Part shown: one piece after another, positions 39,901 to 52,668 of the stretch | Position numbering within the stretch: the first letter of the stretch is position 1 | Layout of the letters: each line of letters starts with the position of its first letter | Translations under genes and position numbers: made by a program | The notes under the pieces: generated by a model | Databases searched by the model: none | The model's input: only the letters and a program-made list of their open reading frames with translations | What the model was told of the DNA's origin: nothing | Source: Ficedula albicollis | Lineage: Eukaryota; Chordata; Aves; Passeriformes; Muscicapidae | Direction: 5' to 3' | Assembly: GCF_000247815.1 (NCBI RefSeq) | Contig: NC_021674.1 | Coordinates: forward strand, 78,516,500-78,580,499 | DNA length: 64,000 nt

Positions 39901-41606
39901 CAAATGCATATAAACAAAAGAAAATAGAATGCTGACAATAAATGGAAACATTCTTACAATCTCAAATCCCATAAAACACATGTAGAGATGCCTGCATAAA
40001 ACTACAAAGTACCTCATTATTTGAAGAAATGGGAGACATATTCAATGACTTTTTAGCTAAGAGTGATATCTATGAGAAATGAAGATATAAAAAGAGTTAA
40101 CATTTACTTGCATTTATTTATAGAAGAAGAAAAGTATAAACACACATATGTCCACATTACTGTGAATCTTTCCTCACTGCTCTTAATGTGCTACTTGTCT
40201 TCACTGAGAAAAAGTTCTGTCAGAATAGAAGCCCTATCTACATAAAAATACAGCACTTTGAACAACGTGCCCACTATTTGGTCTCCGATACATGACGAAT
40301 AACGAAGTAACAAACTGCACATCACTGATACAAAATACTGCTTTCAAAACCTGGAAAATTAAAAAAAAAATCTGATTTCAAGGTGGATATTGAGAACAGA
40401 TTTTGAATCTATCTTACACATTAAATATTTATTTATTAAATTATTCCAAACTTTCTTCTTTTATTCAGTTCAAATTCTTTATTTTTTCTTAGGTTTTAAA
40501 TTATTAGTAGTATAAAAAATCCAGGCAGAAGACACAACCATCCCACTAGGACCAGCTTTTGAGGATTATACTATAATCATGTTCTGACATTTAATACGAC
40601 ACACATAATTTGAGACCATTATAATTCTGGGTCAAATCCAAAACTATTTATAAGAGGTAAAAGTTAGGCTCTTTATATGTAATTGCACCCTCAGGAATAA
40701 AACAAAGCATAATAAGGTGATAAGGTGTAAATTAGACTAAAATATATGTTCACCTTTCGGGTTCTTTACAGCTTCAAAGCAAAGCCCATTGAAAATAAAG
40801 GAAATTTTACTGAATGTGTTGGCATTTGGATTCAAAATGATCATAAAATACTTTCTACATTATTTGAATGGAATCAATTGCATCTAGGAAAAGTAAAGGA
40901 TCCTACATTTTTTTAAACTATCCCACCCCATGCACACAGCAAATCTGACAAAATGATGAGGTGACAGGTTTTTTCCTTTTCCTCCCTCCAGGTAAGAAGT
41001 TAAGTATGACAGTCATTAATGACTTCAGTCAGACACTTGATGGATTTGGGGGCAGATACATCCATTAGCATGTTTTCCATTTCCCTCTGGATCTTTTCCT
41101 CTGGCCAACTATACTGAAAACTATCAGCTCACACCTCACTTTCCTTCATGACATGAAAATCCAGGCATAACCTGCCAAAGTTCAAAAATCCTATATTTGG
41201 TGGTACCTATTAAGAGGTCCCTTAAGAACACTCTGAGCACTTAGCATCCATCAGTAGCAATCACCACCAGAACAGCTGTTCCCTCTGGTGTGGGCGTGCA
41301 GAGGTGATGCCCCCACAGCCAGAACAGTGTTGATCATGACAGCACACCCATGGTCACACACCCATACTTTGCTGTTGGTCATGCTGGCTCACAAAACCCA
41401 GAAGATACTGCTGATTTTAGCTGAAATCTTCACATTTCTAGCAACTTTTAAAGTTCTCTATAAAGTGCTGGTCTATCTTGCCCAGAACTGACATTTGGAG
41501 ATGGGAAAATTGAGGTGTCCTGCCTGCAGAACCTTGCAGATTCACAGATGACCTCAAAGTGGTTGGCTGCCAAGGACAGATGCCAAGCAGAAGGCAGCCT
41601 CTCATA
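36933..41606. other. Unique DNA, no recognised gene; one longer reading frame
   Basis: No transposable element was recognised. The only notable frame is 38453-39073 on the plus strand, listed separately; other frames are short. 39700-41200 is strongly AT-rich. Confidence 0.5.
38453..39073 (+). CDS. Hypothetical 206-codon reading frame, probably fortuitous
   Basis: This is the longest frame outside homopolymers. The open frame extends upstream to about 38396, but the first ATG is at 38453. The plus strand here is rich in C and T, which depletes stop codons and can create long chance frames. The translation is rich in Leu, Ser and Pro, with no recognised domain, no clear membrane segment and no repeat pattern. 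There is no obvious promoter, polyadenylation signal or adjoining exon. I do not recognise it and regard it as unlikely to be a gene. Confidence 0.1.
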   Translation: MLAYNFSGIDSVSLLFTCPASLPYTLHHYCSVPQRLTHRPGSPFSKLCGRVQFLPTVSLSVLSRPALWKTALLWDNRQGLPLNMGKPLALLPSHSLSFLLDASLHLYECHLWHRQPLLYPVTSVIKFALPYALMSPRRLTNFLNDNLSQLTSSHFLDNRPNSLSCDQFPFLVEFSSTLARIQSFFSGANDALNECICLPMPTSSIK

Positions 41607-44138
41607 GCACACATGAGGCAGGTCCAGGTGTTTTCTGGAGACCCAAAGGGTTGGCAGAGAGGTGCCCTGTGATAGCTCATTCCCACCTCTACAGCCACCA
41701 TCTCTTGGTCAGGGAACTGCTGAGTATTCTGTGGTAGGACTGGAAGAGAAGCAGTAGGTAAGAGAAAGCTTCTTGTGTGAGTGTAAAGCATGGTAGGAGC
41801 CAAGAGCTGGGTAATATCTACAGCACTCTCAAGATAAAGTAGCTCTCAGTTCCCAGTCTTGCAGAGTGCCATTTGACATCTGCTTTCAGCAAGGCTTTGG
41901 ACCCTCAGCATGAGACAGCTGATCCCTGCCTTTGGGCATTTCTTCCTGGTGCAGTGGATCACTATGCATGCTGCTGAGGCGCTGAAGTCAAGTGTGCTCA
42001 GAAAGCTAAAAAAGCAGGACAGTCCAGGTCACAGAGTCATCAGAGACTTGGCTGAGCTATGCCTTAGAGTCAGTACCTCTGCTCTGTGCTGTGTGATTAA
42101 CACTAACTCCACTGAATAAGGGTAACTGTGTCCTACATGATTTGTAAACACAGCTGCAAAAAATGTGATAAAACAAATTTTCATATTTTATGTAGTTCCA
42201 GTGAGATAGCAACAAATTGCCATTATTCTTCTAAGTGGGGAAAAGAGATTTTAACATAGTGTTACAGAAGAATTAGAGCATATGAGTAATGGGCATATCA
42301 TGTATTATCTGTGTTTGTTATAGATATAGATACACATATCTACAAAATCTAATTGTCATGAGAGTTTGGTGGAAGAGTTTTAACCTATTTCTTCTGCCTT
42401 GATTTTCCTCATGAGAGAATTTCCCCTTTTGGAGATGGAATAATGATTATCCTTAAGAAATGCACTCTTTTTTGAAAATAAGTTCAAAAAAACTGTGGTC
42501 TAAACATATTTAGAGCCCTTGAAACCAAAACCTGATTCATTCTGGCATTTTCATCATCTTTGAAAACTCTAATTAATGCTTGAATAAAATAAAAGTCTTA
42601 TATTAGCATTTATTTTATCCAAGTGCCTTAGGAGTGGAAATTAGTGACTTCTATTTTATCACTCAACCTTATCCTTAATTCAATTCACATGTTTGTCAGC
42701 AGCATCGAGCATCCTTATATAGGCATGAGATGCTGGCTTTTTACGAAATTATTCTGTGATAAAATGGAGTTGCCAAGGTTTTTGCACTTATGTTAAATTA
42801 ATTATGACCCTCCTTCTCCTTGCACTGAAAATACGTGGTTATTCCAACCTAGCCATCTTATCTGGAGGGCAGTGCACACATGAGGCAGGTCCAGGTGTTT
42901 TCTGGAGACCCAAAGGGTTGGCAGAGAGGTGCCCTGTGATAGCTCATTCCCACCTCTACAGCCACCATCTCTTGGTCAGGGAACTGCTGAGTATTCTGTG
43001 GTAGGACTGGAAGAGAAGCAGTAGGTAAGAGAAAGCTTCTTGTGTGAGTGTAAAGCATGGTAGGAGCCAAGAGCTGGGTAATATCTACAGCACTCTCAAG
43101 ATAAAGTAGCTCTCAGTTCCCAGTCTTGCAGAGTGCCATTTGACATCTGCTTTCAGCAAGGCTTTGGACCCTCAGCATGAGACAGCTGATCCCTGCCTTT
43201 GGGCATTTCTTCCTGGTGCAGTGGATCACTATGCATGCTGCTGAGGCGCTGAAGTCAAGTGTGCTCAGAAAGCTAAAAAAGCAGGACAGTCCAGGTCACA
43301 GAGTCATCAGAGACTTGGCTGAGCTATGCCTTAGAGTCAGTACCTCTGCTCTGTGCTGTGTGATTAACACTAACTCCACTGAATAAGGGTAACTGTGTCC
43401 TACATGATTTGTAAACACAGCTGCAAAAAATGTGATAAAACAAATTTTCATATTTTATGTAGTTCCAGTGAGATAGCAACAAATTGCCATTATTCTTCTA
43501 AGTGGGGAAAAGAGATTTTAACATAGTGTTACAGAAGAATTAGAGCATATGAGTAATGGGCATATCATGTATTATCTGTGTTTGTTATAGATATAGATAC
43601 ACATATCTACAAAATCTAATTGTCATGAGAGTTTGGTGGAAGAGTTTTAACCTATTTCTTCTGCCTTGATTTTCCTCATGAGAGAATTTCCCCTTTTGGA
43701 GATGGAATAATGATTATCCTTAAGAAATGCACTCTTTTTTGAAAATAAGTTCAAAAAAACTGTGGTCTAAACATATTTAGAGCCCTTGAAACCAAAACCT
43801 GATTCATTCTGGCATTTTCATCATCTTTGAAAACTCTAATTAATGCTTGAATAAAATAAAAGTCTTATATTAGCATTTATTTTATCCAAGTGCCTTAGGA
43901 GTGGAAATTAGTGACTTCTATTTTATCACTCAACCTTATCCTTAATTCAATTCACATGTTTGTCAGCAGCATCGAGCATCCTTATATAGGCATGAGATGC
44001 TGGCTTTTTACGAAATTATTCTGTGATAAAATGGAGTTGCCAAGGTTTTTGCACTTATGTTAAATTAATTATGACCCTCCTTCTCCTTGCACTGAAAATA
44101 CGTGGTTATTCCAACCTAGCCATCTTATCTGGAGGGCA
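41607..44138. repeat. Direct tandem duplication, two units of about 1267 bp, no difference seen
   Basis: Unit 1 begins GCACACATGAGGCAGG at 41607 and unit 2 at 42874; the offset of 1267 holds to the end of unit 2 (about 44138), and no substitution was noticed on reading. The first 500 bp are mixed-composition, the rest AT-rich. The breakpoint shows GCA microhomology. It contains no recognised gene or transposable element. Such identity means either a very recent duplication or an unmerged assembly overlap. Confidence 0.95.
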
Positions 44139-46839
44139 CAGCCCTCTGGGATGCAACCCTCACCACAGGTGCTTTCCTCCCTTTTTTTCCAAGATATGTC
44201 CACGCAGAGGATTCCTCTTCTGTGGAGCTTGCACTGCTACTGGAGAGTGACCCAGATGATTTGCTTGAAGAGCCTGAGTTAAATTTATGCTTTTGTAACA
44301 TCAGATATACTCTGAAAATTATTATTATTTTTTAAACAGTGCATGTGTGCGTGCACATGTATGTATGTTTCTTTAGTCTTTGGGTGTTTAGTGCAAGACA
44401 GCAAGTGAAGGTAATCTAGTTCACTAGATGATGTGCCTGGTTCTCAGGCTGAACTCTCTGCAAATAGAGCCAAATCAAATGTCTCATGGACACCAAATGC
44501 CAACTAAGCTGACTAAGAAAGATTTAAGAGTGCTTTTTAGGGGAGTTATCAGCTAGCCTTCCTTACTTGGCCTCCTTAGCAGTCCATAATCCAATATTGT
44601 GCCTTTGATAGGAGTCTTCAGTCTTTATTTTATTGGCAGAAACAAAACTCCCTAATTCCCCACTGATTCCAGGATCACAGCAATCCCAGATCCTCCATTT
44701 TCTCTACTTTCATTAAGTATTTTATAAGGAATTTTAATTTTCAAAGGGCAATCAGCAAACACACTAAATAATCCTTTAAAATATTGGCTGGGAAAGTACA
44801 CGTGGATTTCTACAATGTACACATACAGGCATGTCTGCTGCAGCATTCCAAATCTTTGGCATATTTTTTTCCAATTTTACCACTTTATTCTTAGTCTGCA
44901 GGGATTGGGAAAAGAATCCAAGAGAAAAATTAGTCTGGTATATGTGGCAGTCTGCATCTACATTCCTATAATAAAATCCGCTTTTTTAAGAAATAGGCTA
45001 TTAAGTTTCATCTTGCAGAAATATTTTTGCTCATTATTTATTATTATAGGCTGAATTTCCTTAAGGAGCCTAAAAGATTTTGCTGTCAAAATGTCAATTA
45101 AATTAAGAAAAATGCTTGCACTTAATGCTAACGATTTCTCTTAAAAATTTTGTTCTTCATACATAATAAATAAGACACTATTAACCATTGCTGCCTAGCA
45201 TCATTATTTGATTTCCCAGAGGAGCATGATGACAGAACGGGCTCTCATCTTAGGATGACTTTCAAAAGAGGAGACAAGGTTAGAGACCTTACCTGAGTGT
45301 GTGACTTTAGACACTTAAGAGGCAAGGTAGATAAAAGTTTGTTAAATGAAAAATGGATGGCCTTTTCCCTCACAGACTGGAAAGTATTCCCCTTGATGAG
45401 AAAGGAAATTGTGATGGGAATCTGGGACATCCTGAAATCTTAATGCAGGAATAGGACTCCTGAGCAGCTACTCATAGCAAGCCAGCAGCAAGCAGCAGCT
45501 CACTGCTTATTAAAGCATTAGTGGAGTATTGAATTCTAGCAGCAGAAATTACTCATTTTTTGGACATAACTTATTTCTTTTCAGGCAGCCACTGACCCTG
45601 AAATTCCACTTGTATGAATTTTGGATTTCTTCACTTAGTGGGACAACACTGGAGTCTTCTTTTTCCTTAAATTGTGGATTTGGCTTCAGTGATTTCAGCT
45701 GTGTGTTTCTTTACTTATTTGCTTTGATTCGCTTCAAAGTGTGATTCCCTTTGGGGTCCCTTGACTCCAGTCAGCTGCACAAGCTGTAGCCCTGGCCTCT
45801 CACTGCAAACTAGGTACAGATAAAGTGTCACTTCCCAAAGCCAGCACACTTACAGATACCACATTTGCCTCTTCCAGAATCAACCTGTGAAAGGTAAAGT
45901 TAAGATCCGATTTGCATTTCTGAAAATTATTTCTCAAAGAGCAATGCAGTTTTGGATTTAGAGTTTGGGGTTTGGTTTTTTTTTTCCCCTTTCCTTTCTG
46001 CTATGCACTTGTTCAGTTATCTGGTAATTGAAATAGAAAACTAGGGAGTGCTTCTGCTTTTTTTCTTTTTTTTTTTAAGTAGGCTTTGCTGTGCTGGCAG
46101 TATTTTCTCACCTTATCAAGCAATCTATTCTTACAGGTACGCAGACTTTCATAAATTTTCTCTACATAGAGTGAAAGGGCTCATTAGTTAACTGAGCCCT
46201 GCCTCTTAGTTTGAGGAAACAAAAAGAATGAAAAAGACTTCAAATAAGCAAGCACTTTTGAACAAGAAACAGGTGAAAAGTAAACATTAAAGTATTTCAG
46301 ATTAAATCCAAAAATAAAAGCAATATAAGCCAAGGTGTTTTCTGATTTAACTTAGAAAATAAAAATTGGAAATCCGTTGAGCAAATAAATGAAAAATAGA
46401 ATCCTGCATCTGCAGTCTATCCATCTGCTGCCCTGTCTCCAGCTGCAGCCACCTCTGATGTTTCTGAATGACATGGAAAAAAAAAATAAAGGCAAACAAA
46501 GACATGAGCCCTGAGAATACATCTCCCCAGTCCATAAAGGAAATCTTTTCTCTTCACTGATCCCCTGAAGTCTTGATAAATTTTGGTTGCAGTGGTTGTC
46601 TTAACGCAGAGTTCCAGGTGTTATGGGCATTCTTGGGGTTGTGTATAATTTATTATCCTTTCCCTGGTCCACAGGAAGAGGACATGAATAAAGGATTAAT
46701 ATGTTTATAAGAATTAAGATCAGAAAGTACCAAAACAACAATTCCACCTCAGTCCCTGGACCTACTGGACACAGAATTTGGCCCAGAGGTAGATTAAATT
46801 ATATCTCATAGAAGGATTTAATTATGTATACCTTTAAAT
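44139..46839. other. Unique AT-rich DNA with one exon-like segment, no recognised gene
   Basis: Apart from the candidate at 44194-44335, frames are short. T-rich runs occur around 45975-46080. No transposable element was recognised until the old LINE remnant at about 46840. Confidence 0.5.
44194..44335 (+). CDS. Exon-like open segment after a very strong splice acceptor; product unknown
   Basis: CTTTCCTCCCTTTTTTTCCAAG (final AG at 44192-44193) is an excellent acceptor. In the frame starting at 44195, 46 codons are open to a TAA at 44333-44335. The first part is acidic and leucine-rich, with SSVELALLLESDPDDLLEEP, unlike random AT-rich translation; the end is Ile-rich and looks like untranslated DNA read through. 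No donor, upstream exon or family was recognised. It begins only 56 bp after the 1.27-kb duplication. Chance remains possible. Confidence 0.22.
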
Positions 46840-47190
46840 ATCTAAATCCATGTTAAGTTGTCCTTGTCCTGTCCCCCTCCAACCCTTTTAGGAGACTGTT
46901 ACTTGTTTAATTATCCTCTCTGCTAGAAAGATATGACTAACTTCAAGGTCTAATTTGTCTAAGTCTTTGCAATAGATCTTGTCGGGTCTTTGTCAACAAG
47001 CTCAAAAACACCCTGCTATTGGATCTCTTTCCCATGTGTAAGCACCTAGACATGATCAATCCACCTCTCTGTCTCCTCTCAGATAAGCTGAAGAGATTGA
47101 ACTCTTTAAGCCTCACGTAGTACAATTTGTTTTCCAGCTGCCGGATCAAACCTCCCAAACCTTTCATCTCTGGCACAGTTATTAGGCTGC
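46840..47190 (-). mobile_element. Old, diverged CR1/L3-like LINE 3' remnant
   Basis: On the plus strand, CTCTCAGATAAGCTGAAGAG, TTGAACTCTTTAAGCCTC and TTTTCCAGCTGCCGGATCA follow in the order found in the reverse complement of ancient amniote CR1/L3 elements (the usual text is close to 'agctaaatagattgagctccttaagtc'). Divergence is high and the ends are unclear. The short reading frames within it are fortuitous. Confidence 0.55.
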
Positions 47191-47400
47191 ACCACTACCT
47201 TGGAATGTGCAAGAGCTCTTCAAAGGATTTTAGGCTGACCATCTGATATTCACACTGAAGCACTGTCTGAGGGGATTTTGATATTTCTTTTGATTCAGAT
47301 GTTGGCTTTAAGAAGCTGATGGCTGTGGCTGGTTTAGGGCTCAGTAATGGCTTTGCCACAGGTGAGCAGGAGAGCAGTTCATGTCTATGGAAGACAGATG

Positions 47401-47984
47401 TGCCTCCAGGTTTCTCTCTCCTACACAGAACATATTCCTGGTACCATTTTTTTACTCCCTCTGTCCTAGCAAACACAGCTGTGGATAGATGAGTATAAGG
47501 AACAGCAAAGCTCTGCTTACACCTAATATAATCCATTGTACAAATGAAGAAGGGAATGCAGCAGCCACCAGGAAGTTGTCTCTCTTCTAGAGGTTGCAAG
47601 CTTAAAAAAAAAAAAAAAAGTAAAAAATTGCTACAGGGACAAGAACACAAATGCAGAAATGTGCATACACACGTCATTTGACATTGCAAATATGCCTCCA
47701 GGTTTCTCTCTCCTACACAGAACATATTCCTGGTACCATTTTTTTACTCCCTCTGTCCTAGCAAACACAGCTGTGGATAGATGAGTATAAGGAACAGCAA
47801 AGCTCTGCTTACACCTAATACAATCCATTGTACAAATGAAGAAGGGAATGCAGCAGCCACCAGGAAGTTGTCTCTCTTCTAGAGGTTGCAAGCTTAAAAA
47901 AAAAAAAAGTAAAAAAAAATTGCTACAGGGACAAGAGCACAAATGCAGAAATGTGCATACACACATCATTTGACATTGCAAATA
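47401..47984. repeat. Tandem duplication, two units of 292 bp
   Basis: Unit 1 (47401-47692) and unit 2 (47693-47984) both start TGCCTCCAGGTTTCTCTC and end TTGACATTGCAAATA. They differ at about four bases and in the length of two internal A runs (near 47605 and 47896). This explains why two similar minus-strand reading frames appear here; neither has recognised similarity. Confidence 0.93.
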
Positions 47985-50200
47985 CGAACAAGTGTGATCT
48001 AGATCAACGATTTTAAAAACATTTTCATACTAAATGAGGGTCTAAATGCGTTTCCAGTGACATTTCAAATCATTCTCTTTTGGAGGGTGTACCCCAGAAT
48101 CCACAAATATGGAATGTCACTCCATGTTTTTCCACTGATTTATGTGAGCTTTAATCAGTTTCTCATTCTAAGAGGTTTAAACTTCTAAACATATAATTAA
48201 ATTCACTACTTACTTTGTGCTATCCTCTGGCACCATTTCTAAATGAGATGGGGTGCTTTTTAAACTCATTTTACAGGACCTTCTAGTGAACTCTAAGCTA
48301 ATTTACAAGTAAATAATTATATAATTTAGGAAATAGTTAACCATATTTCCCCCTAAAGTTTTATACACTTTTCAAAGGATGAGTAGGCTTGAGTCAGAAT
48401 AGAAATGATTGAGAGCAATGAAATGCATTATGTGAAAGTTCCTGTACATTTCTAGGTTTGCCACTTAATAAAATTAAAACTATAGAAATAATTAATATAA
48501 ACTAAAAATAAAATCTTGGGTCTCATCTCTGATTTTCTCACATCCTCGTTGTAGATTTCAAACATTGAAAAATGGATCAGTGTTTCTCAAATAAGGGCTA
48601 TGATTGCAGATATTTTATGCAGGGAAACAAAGTAGAGCATCTTTACACAGACCAGGTTCCTTGTTTGACAGGATTTCAATATACTTCTCACACATGCAGG
48701 CTCACAGTAGCAGCTCAGTGCCATGTTTATTTCCTCACCTCACAGATGGAGTGTGTTATTTCACCTTTCACATGATGCAGCACATCCCAAAAGAGATTTA
48801 GACCTCTTTTTCCTCAGTGCCATGTTCATTTATCAGCATCTGACTTCATTGTTTCCTAAAGTCACCCCTGAGAAGGTAGTCTGGATACCAATTTGTAATA
48901 AACAGCAAGAATTTGTTGCTGTCAAGGTGTCACAGTGCAAAATAATATGTGGTTTTTCCAGACTCATCTGAAGCTTCAGTATCACCCCAACAGTCCTCAG
49001 CCATAAGGAAAGAACCGTGTGTCACCAGCTCTGCTTCCTTGGGTTTGATACCTCTCCCCTCAGCTCTCTCAGTGCAATCCTTTGAGTGGAATCCTTCCGC
49101 TTTTTGAAGCACTCTGCTGAATCTGCAGTATCCAAACAGTACAATTAGCATGTGGAAACTCAGTACTGATAAAGTAAATGCTTTTTCTGAACAAACTTGT
49201 GTTGCTGACACCAAAGCCTATTTTGGCACAAAGGAATATGCAAAGAGAAAAATAAGCCAGCTCTCCCTTTTTGTTCAGCAGGATCTCACAATCTGCCAAG
49301 TTCTGTCCATTGCTGTCTCATGAATAGAGGTCCCCAGGTCTGATCAACATAAGGTGGGACTGTAGCATTGCAGGGCGTTGCTGAGGGCTTGTCCCAGGAC
49401 TAGGTGCAAGATGATCATACTCCCCCAAAACAAGCCAAGAACCGAATTCACAGGGGTAGCAATGTAAAGGGTCATGCAGTATTTGGCCATGAGTCTTCTT
49501 GGACTCTTGTCACTGGCTATGACTTGAAGGAGTACTTGTGCAGCTTCCAAAAAAACAGCTGGAGATCTGACCTCCTACTCTCCTTTTAATGAACAAAGGC
49601 AAATTTAAGTCCAGAATCACAGATGATCTCTGCAAGCTCTAGTGTAGGAGTTCTGAGTCATCACCTTCCAAAGTCTCCCACATACAGGTCTACCTAGTGC
49701 TGCAAATGCGTTATCTTAACTCATGCTCCATCAATTCCTAATACTATAAATGCAACAAAACAAACCTTTGATGTGTTTGGTCTCTATAAAAATTGCAGTT
49801 ACCTGGCAAACATAATAACAAAGTTAGCTTATTACAGCAGCAGCAACAGCCGCATAACAATTTGCATTCTAGATCCATGGCCTCATTTCTTATAACCTTC
49901 AGGTGTTCAAAAGAGGTGCCTCATACTGAGCTATTAATTCTTTATTTAGGCAACTTGACTTTAAATGTACTGAGTACCTCTTGGCTCTGATGAATGTCAA
50001 ATAACATTCAGATTTAGAAGACTGCATGAATTTATTTTTTTTCTTTTTTTTCAGATCTCTGGGTCTGTCCTTGAAGGAAAGGCAACCTTTTATATATGTT
50101 TGTGAATACGTCTGCATTGTGCTTAATAATAACACTAATTTTACCCTTACAAAATCAATAATAACAACATTAAAAGGAGTCAAGGGTATGGTCTTTTAAA

Positions 50201-50237
50201 AGAAAAACAAACAAATGAACAGACAAACAAACAAACC
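50201..50237. repeat. Imperfect (AAAC)n microsatellite
   Basis: AAAAACAAACAAATGAACAG is followed by ACAAACAAACAAACC, an interrupted tetranucleotide repeat. Confidence 0.8.
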
Positions 50238-50480
50238 AGGAGGAGAACGGCCCAGCCAGTTATTAAAAAGTTAACAGTGTTCAGGTTTCACAAGAAATAC
50301 AAAATTTCCTATTAAAAGAAAGCCAGGTTTGTTAACAGCTGATTTGCAATACAAACATGCAGGCAGCCAGGTGTGCATTTATGTACTTTATCTTTTACAT
50401 TTCAACATTTGTCAATCACATTAATGTTTACATATTTAACAGTTACTTTGCACTTAATGTTTTCAGACTCAGATTTAAAA

Positions 50481-50591
50481 ATGAAGACCACAATTTTTCT
50501 GTTCATAATGCTTTTTCTCCTTTGTTGCACACAAGAAGCAGTCTCCTCAATGAACTGCAGAGTACTGATGTCGTGGCTTTACAACCATTGA
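50481..50591 (+). CDS. Possible small secreted peptide reading frame (36 aa), unverified
   Basis: An ATG with A at -3 opens a 36-residue frame starting MKTTIFLFIMLFLLCCTQEA, which has the lysine, hydrophobic core and polar exit of a signal peptide, with likely cleavage after the hydrophobic run. Only about 15 residues (one cysteine) follow before TGA at 50589-50591. Real avian secreted peptides such as defensins have this kind of first exon, but no cysteine framework or downstream exon was found. A donor-like CAGTAAGG occurs just after the stop. AT-rich DNA often encodes such hydrophobic stretches by chance. Confidence 0.15.
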   Translation: MKTTIFLFIMLFLLCCTQEAVSSMNCRVLMSWLYNH

Positions 50592-52364
50592 GGCAGTAAG
50601 GTTGCACTCTCAGGTGTCTGATGCAGAGAGGGATTTGTCACGTGGATGATTAGTACCTGAACATAAGGATGTGGACAAAAATTTGAAACCGTTTGGGAGC
50701 TAATGAAACTCCTATGTAGTTAGTAGGGAGAAATGCTCAAGGGCTTCAGCACAGGGAAGGAAAATAAATTGCCTGAAGTCACCCAGAGAGCTGTTACTAG
50801 GAACAACAGATGAAAACAGAAAGTTGAGTAGCAACTGAGACAAGTTTGAAGAAAAAGATTTTGGTTTTTTTTACTGGAAATATATTTTGTCACCTTGTCT
50901 GAATCCTGACAAGTAAGCGAATTAAGGTATCCGGGGTAATGAAGGAAAGAAAGAGTATTGAAGGAAGATGAGAATGAGGGAGTGTAAGAAAATACCAAAT
51001 ATCTGAGAGGGACTGAGGTGATTACCAGGTAGGTCTTTTCAGCAGTGCAGAGTTCAGTGTGGTCCAGACGGAAGATCTCTGAAGGCCTTTGTCTTGCTCA
51101 GCTCTGAGCCTTGTTTTTTCTGGGTTTTTTTTCAGAAAACATTCAGGTATTGCTCATTTTTCTTTAATTATGGAGGGTAATTTTTCCCTACTTCTTAAAC
51201 CTGCTCTAAAATAAATACCTCCTAAAACATAGAATCCATTTCATTTTAGGTGCTGCCAGTTGAAAAGTTGAGGTCTTTCGCACGTTAGGAGTTAAATCCA
51301 GGTGTTCAATTAATATAAAGCTCAAATTCTGATTAAGTGACCTGCAATTCACCCCTCTGCCCTCATATTCATTTTCTAAGGATAATTATTAAATAAACAT
51401 CCCTTTTCAACAGATTATCTTTTGACCCAAATATGATGTAGGGCTTTGGTAACTTTATACTTAAAATGAACTCAAAAAGAAAACAAAATAAAGAGCAGTG
51501 ATTTTAATAACATACATTATACCAGCAACATTTCGTAGAATTAAAAATTGTAATTTTTGGAAAAGGGTTAGCTTGAAATATATTGTTTAAGCAAAAAGGA
51601 GGCTCCTGTCTTACAGACATAGCACTCTAGGAACAGAGTAGAGCTCTGCTGTACTTAGGTATATGGCCAAGTCCCAGACATTTAGGATTAGCTTAAAGTA
51701 CTCCAGAAAGTTCAAAAACTCTCATAAAGTATCAAGACCTACTCAGATTATCAATGATAAATTTGATAGAATAGAAAGGAGAAACTGAAAAGACATTGCT
51801 TACGTTGGGAACTCACTCCTTGCATCCTGTACTCCTTTTTTTATAAAAAATAAATGTCAAAGGCTTTGTGAAAAAGAGAAAATGTGCAATTTCTTTCACA
51901 AACATACATCTATGCTTTGTTTTCTTATTGTTGTTGACAGAATCCTTCATTATGCCCTTAAAGAATCATTTTAGGTTTATTTGTACTGTCTATACAGATT
52001 TGGAGACTTGTTTTATGAATTGCCAGAGAGTGATGCCTTTTTTTAATAAAAGTTTATTACACTTTGATTGATTTCCCTGGTATTCATTTTATGTGCCTGT
52101 GTTTTAGAAACTCATTTTTGTTCTAAAACCCAAATTACTCTAACTAATGCACCAGAGGAGCACCGTAACTGTTAGCAATTGACAATGCAAAATGTTTCAC
52201 AGCTTTATTTGTCAATGCAGATGCCATGGAAAAATCATTGAGGGCTAGTTTTCCAGGATCCTTATTTATTAATTCATTGAGGTTTGCAAGAATAAGTCAG
52301 GACTGTGAAGCAGCACAAATGTGAGAGAGAGCTAAGCCACCAGATCACCTTACCACAAGTTAAC

Positions 52365-52540
52365 AAATTGCTGTACATCTTCTGAACAGTGGTGGGCATG
52401 TTAAATGCATCCAATATGCAAGCATTTACTAGCAACAAATAAATATATTTTTAAATTGCTGTACATCTTCTGAACAGTGGTGGGCATGTTAAATGCATCC
52501 AATATGCAAGCATTTACTAGCAACAAAAAAATATATTTTT
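52365..52540. repeat. Tandem duplication, two units of 88 bp
   Basis: AAATTGCTGTACATCTTCTG starts at 52365 and 52453; the copies differ by one or two bases near the AAATATATTTTT end. Confidence 0.93.
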
Positions 52541-52542
52541 AA

Positions 52543-52668
52543 AATGTTAACTTACCTTAGCACACAGTAAAAGACACTTCCACTACAAACCAAATACATT
52601 CACATAATGTTAACTTACCTTAGCACACAGTAAAAGATACTCCCACTACAAAACAAATACATTCACAT
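52543..52668. repeat. Tandem duplication, two units of 63 bp
   Basis: AATGTTAACTTACCTTAGCA starts at 52543 and 52606, with about three substitutions (GACACTTCC/GATACTCCC and CAAACC/CAAAAC). It follows the 88-bp pair by two bases. Confidence 0.93.

Noticed and set aside
41438..41803. 121-codon minus-strand frame, repeated in part at 42858-43070
   Set aside because: The repetition is due to the 1267-bp DNA duplication and not to a protein family; no similarity recognised.
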